A DNA stretch of 12,714 nt from Auxenochlorella pyrenoidosa (taxonomy: Eukaryota > Chlorophyta > Trebouxiophyceae > Chlorellales > Chlorellaceae). The position numbers and the translations under genes were made by a program. The stretch is taken from NCBI GenBank assembly GCA_001430745.1, contig KQ482041.1, forward strand, positions 380,672-393,385, in the 5' to 3' direction. Below, piece after piece: positions 9,801-12,714 of this stretch; the first letter of the stretch is position 1; every line of letters begins with the position of its first letter. Under the pieces are notes generated by a model. That model did no database searches. It saw only the letters and a list, made by a program, of their open reading frames with translations, and was not told where the DNA came from.

Positions 9801-10631
9801 TTGTACGCGATGCAGCCGGCGGCGGCAGTGGCTGCCGCGCTGCCGGGCGGGAGCGCCTCTAGCGCGGTCCGGCAGCCGCGCAGGTCCCCGGCCTCGTACT
9901 TGATAGCCGCCTGCAGCTGCCGCACCGCCTGCGAGGGTGGGGGTCAGCAGATTGCAGTGCAGGGGGTTGAAATGGGCGCCACATCGTGGGTGTGAGGCCT
10001 GTGAGCTGGCGCTGTGCGACTTGGCCATCGGTGGCACTTGCAGAGCTCATTGATGAGACAGACGCACATTCACAAACACCCGTGCACACACATGCAGGCT
10101 GGGAGCAAGTGCACTGCAAGCCACCTGCGTGAAGCCATCCACAGCTGCTGCAGCACGGGCAGCCTCGGCAAACCGGCCTGCCCTGCACAGGCTCTGCGCC
10201 CAGTGCAGCCGGTACTCTGGCACCTCGGGATGGCGCTCCGCCAGCAAGCCGTACCTGCTGATGGGTACATTGAGGGATTAAGTGCATTGTTTGGCAGCGC
10301 CACACAACTGCGACGTGTAATCAGCGCCAGCCAACCGCAGGCATCTGAGCTCCATGCAAGGACCCACCTCTCTGCTGCGGCATCGTACTCCTCTTGCTGG
10401 TAGCAGCAGTACGCAAGCAGAGACAGGGCCGCACGACTGCCAGGTGCAAGCTGTGAGGAAGCAGGGAGGACGAAGGAAGAGGGTGGGTTCGGCAGCGTAT
10501 GGCGGCGTGGTGCGGCAGCTCAAGGCAGCGGGTGGTTGGGCGCTCACCCGCAGCACTGCCTGCAGCCTGGAAACGGCCTCCTGCAGCCTGCCATCCCGAA
10601 TGGCGCCGTAAATGGCCCGAGTGTGGCTCAT
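6893..10631 (-). CDS. IFT70: Intraflagellar transport protein 70 (TTC30 homologue), complete
   Basis: TPR-repeat subunit of the IFT-B complex, which carries cargo along the axoneme to build cilia/flagella. Exons (minus): 10631-10548, 10450-10368, 10254-10125, 9928-9682, 9575-9487, 9334-9235, 9100-8540, 8299-8202, 8003-7589, 7451-7336, 7117-6893; 2148 nt, 715 residues, TGA stop. Diagnostic blocks: RHPEVPEYRLHWAQSL; AAIKYEAGDLRG; HPELGIGTQTQGME then ARSVGN and QTALVEAFNLRAAVE; SDMPPR and LDPVTLHNQALV; FCSDHLVWRLNLGHVL; LTNLAIGTLYCAKGNFEFG. It is somewhat longer than animal TTC30 (about 665 aa) because of Ala/Gly-rich linkers, chiefly in exon 9 (about residues 485-510 and 545-570). The frame is intact throughout. 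Start chosen because RAIYGAIRDGRLQEAV matches the family's N-terminal helix. Introns 5 and 10 are GC-AG. Divergent from the ORANGE gene. Confidence 0.93.
7118..7335 (-). other. IFT70: GC-AG intron 10 of IFT70
   Basis: Donor CAG|GCGAGC, acceptor TTGCAG. Phase-0 splicing gives LVAMLDQ-VAKNMLVLKD, matching the family's continuous helix. No nearby GT donor keeps both the frame and the alignment. Confidence 0.82.
9335..9486 (-). other. IFT70: GC-AG intron 5 of IFT70
   Basis: Donor GAG|GCAAGT (full GC-donor consensus), acceptor CTGCAG, phase 0. The joined protein reads GTQTQGME-ARSVGNSAKL, the highly conserved IFT70 segment. The GT four bases inside gives phase 1 and the wrong reading frame downstream. 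Confidence 0.88.
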
Positions 10632-10945
10632 CGCCAGGCAAGTCTGACCGACGGAAAGGTCTCTTCAAAAGCCGTGCAATGATCGCGTCCGTGTCGATTT
10701 GTCGCATCAATCCGGAAATACATGCGTCCGAGGGCAATTTTTCTCGAGAAAAATATAGGCCTGCTGCGCTGCTGCTGTGCCAGCCCATCTCCCATCCCAA
10801 GCGCTTGCGGCAGCCTGGCACGGCCCAGCATTGCTCCAGCACAACTCACAGCGCGCTTCAGCCACTCGCGGTGCGCTGGCAGCAGCCCGGGCGCCCCTCC
10901 CCTCTTTCAGCGGCCAGCAGCGACAAAGCATCCGGCCAGCGCATC
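10632..10945. promoter_or_regulatory. Divergent promoter region, IFT70 / ORANGE
   Basis: 314 bp between the divergent start codons (10631 minus, 10946 plus). The centre holds an AT-rich patch in otherwise GC-rich DNA: the perfect palindrome at 10737-10754 overlapping TATATTTTT read on the minus strand (10757-10749), about 118 bp upstream of the IFT70 ATG and about 190 bp upstream of the ORANGE ATG. The TATA reads better toward IFT70. I looked for an RFX X-box (known to control ciliary genes in animals) and saw none. The frame leading into the ORANGE ATG stays open upstream, so a longer N-terminus cannot be fully excluded. Confidence 0.55.
10737..10754. repeat. 18-bp perfect palindrome in the divergent promoter
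   Basis: ATTTTTCTCGAGAAAAAT reads the same on both strands; the next flanking bases no longer pair. It is a plausible binding site for a dimeric regulator serving both genes. It contains inverted TTC and GAA elements but with a 4-bp rather than 2-bp gap, so it is not a proper heat-shock element. Confidence 0.7.
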
Positions 10946-12714
10946 ATGCAGCTGCACTGCTGCCGCTGCGCCTGCGCGGCCCGCCAGATTGGGCGGGTGA
11001 ACAACAACACATGTCGCCAGTCCTCTACCAGCTTGGTCTGGGACCCTCTGGCGCGCCCCAGCCGGCGGCACACCCGCCGTGCAGCGGCAGAGGGCGGGAG
11101 CAGCGGCGCCAGCAGCCAGGAGGAGGAGCAGCAGCAGCAACAAAGGTGCCCCGGTGCCCCGCTGCCGCCGCCACCACGAACCGCCTTGCTAGCTTGCCTG
11201 TCCGCCTGCTCTTGGGCGCGCCCTGCTGCTGCATCTGGCAGTGCAGTGCAGTACCTCTAGGGGAACTCCATGCCCCCCCCCGCACACATCCAACCTGCCG
11301 GCTTGTGCCGCCTGATCACGTGCCCGCAGCAGCCCCAGCCCTGCGGCGCTGGCGGCGATGCAGGAGATCGACAGCGTGGCGCTGCCCGAGAACTTCTGCA
11401 TCATCGAGAGCCCCGAGTCGGTCAAGGACTTTGCCACGCTGCAGGTAGGACTGCTCGGTGGACGGGCGGCGCCCCTCGGAGGGAGGCTGCTGCCGACGGG
11501 GGGGTGTTTGGCGCAGAGGTCGCAGGGGGGCCCATTTGAAGCCAGCAGGCCTGGCCTGAACAACCCAAGGGCAGGCGCAGCCAGAGGGCGCAGGTGCAAG
11601 CTGCGACGGCAACCGCACTGCTCGGTCCTGCTCCCCCCTTTGAAGGTGGACGAGATCCAGAAGAACATTGCCTCGCGGCGCAATCGCATCTTCCTGCTCA
11701 TGGAGGAGGTGCGAGGCAGCGAGGCTGGGGTGTGCGTGGCCTGGGGGGTGGGGTGGGGTGGGGGCACGCGGGCCTGGGGGACAGCGGGGAGGGGCTCGGG
11801 GCAGCCAGGGAGGCGGGACGAGCGGGAAGCACCATGGGCTTTGGCGCGCAAGGCCGGCGTGCAAGGGCATCCTCGCGGGGTTGGTACGCGGCAGCGGCTG
11901 CTGCGGAGCCGCGGCCGTTCGCCACCGCTGGCCGCCGCAGAGCGCACGCCTGCTTGTCCTGCGCCCTGGCCGCAGGTGCGCCGGCTGCGCATCCAGCTGC
12001 GGCTCAAGGGGGTGACTGAGGACAAGGAGGACATCCTGGCTCAGGTGGGCGGTGGGGTGGTGGGGCGGGTGGGGGCAGCGGTGGCGTAACAAGACGCGCC
12101 TGGTCGAAAGCGTCCATTGAAGCAGTGAAACGGCGGCGGCAGGGACGGAGCAGGGCGGCGGGGCTGGTTGCTTCAGGGGTGGACAGCGCTGCCTGGCATG
12201 CTTGGGACGCCATGCAGCGTGGCTGATGGGACTCGTCGCCGCGCCACTTCCCGGCGCCGGCATGGCTAAACTCCACCGCACCCCCCACCCCCACCCCACC
12301 CCCCTGCTGCAGGAGGAGTACCCCTCCTCCATCCCCTTCTTCCCGCCCATCACCGAGAAGACGATCAAGCTGTACACCCGGCTGTACGCGGTCACGGTGG
12401 CGGGCATCATCGCCTTTGGAGGCCTGGTGGCGCCCGTGCTGGAGGTCAAGCTGGGCGTGGGAGGTGGGTGCGCCCGCTCCGCGTCCCCCGCTGCCTGAGG
12501 TTGCCCCACCGCCAGTAACGCTTGGATGTGACCTGCACAAAAGAGCGCCCCTGGGCATGGGCCGCGTGTGCACCCTCCTCTGGCTGTGCGGCTGGCGCGG
12601 TCCTGCGCTGCCGCGTAGGGGCCGCCTGCCGCCTTGGCTGTCGCAGCGTGAGGCCTGCAGGCCCAGTGATCTCGTATTCGCGCGCAGGCAGCATGCCCAT
12701 GCCAGCCACCGCCA
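10946..12714 (+). CDS. OR: ORANGE (OR) plastid chaperone, 5' part (truncated by window edge)
   Basis: OR proteins bind and stabilise phytoene synthase in plastids and so promote carotenoid production. Exons: 10946-11145, 11330-11444, 11646-11708, 11976-12044, 12313-12463, 12688 to the edge; phases 2, 0, 0, 0, 1 join. Seen: a 60-70 residue N-terminus rich in Arg/Ser/Ala/Gln with an EEEQQQQQ run, suiting a chloroplast transit peptide; NFCIIESPESVKDFATLQ (about 88-105); VDEIQKNIASRRNRIFLLMEE and VRRLRIQ (106-133), nearly identical to land-plant OR; SSIPFFPPITEKTIKLY; and a hydrophobic membrane segment at about 173-192. The second membrane segment and the DnaJ-like Cys-rich zinc-finger region lie past the window. 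Exon 6 (GSMPMPATA) is placed by phase only. The family could also be called OR-like; OR and OR-like cannot be separated from this part. Confidence 0.9.
11738..11812 (+). repeat. G-rich intronic tract, ORANGE intron 3
   Basis: Many runs of 3 to 6 G on the transcript strand, including tandem GGGGT units near 11745-11763, meeting the loose four-run pattern for a G-quadruplex. A similar G-rich run starts intron 4 (12045-12075). Confidence 0.55.

Noticed and set aside
11316..12509. 397-codon minus-strand open frame opposite the ORANGE gene
   Set aside because: Pro/Arg-rich antisense shadow; the plus strand has clear OR exons with matching splice phases.

Overview
The window is nuclear DNA of a eukaryotic green alga (Chlorophyta). 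The signs are visibly high GC, genes broken by many short introns (roughly 80 to 280 bp) with CAG|G-type boundaries, a chlorophyte-style TGTAA poly(A) signal, and a gene mix of plant and ciliate-cell character: a plastid ORANGE protein, a plant-type Gfo/Idh/MocA dehydrogenase and the intraflagellar-transport protein IFT70. Genes are packed tightly (133 to 314 bp apart), which would suit a small-genome chlorophyte such as a Chlorella relative, but the species cannot be fixed from the sequence.

Layout. 1-1536 (minus): 5' part of a TruA/PUS1-type tRNA pseudouridine synthase, four exons, running off the left edge. 1537-1733: short divergent promoter. 1734-3685 (plus): complete six-exon ADP-ribosylglycohydrolase (DraG/ARH family), 355 aa. 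3686-3923: convergent 3' intergenic with a TGTAA signal. 3924-6760 (minus): complete ten-exon Gfo/Idh/MocA dehydrogenase of the plant dihydrodiol-dehydrogenase-like group, 366 aa. 6893-10631 (minus): complete eleven-exon IFT70/TTC30, 715 aa, head-to-tail and only 132 bp upstream of the dehydrogenase. 10632-10945: divergent promoter with an 18-bp perfect palindrome beside a TATA-like run. 10946-12714 (plus): 5' part of an ORANGE (OR) gene, six exons seen, cut by the right edge before its DnaJ-type zinc-finger region.

All exon models were built by hand by matching conserved protein blocks to splice sites and checking that phases join; the three complete genes each sum to a whole number of codons. 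The genes do not form a pathway: they are ordinary nuclear housekeeping, ciliary and plastid genes. The most unusual feature is splicing: 4 of 32 modelled introns begin with GC instead of GT, each confirmed by restoring a conserved protein motif exactly. I saw no mobile element, CRISPR array, RNA gene or novel defence-like system.
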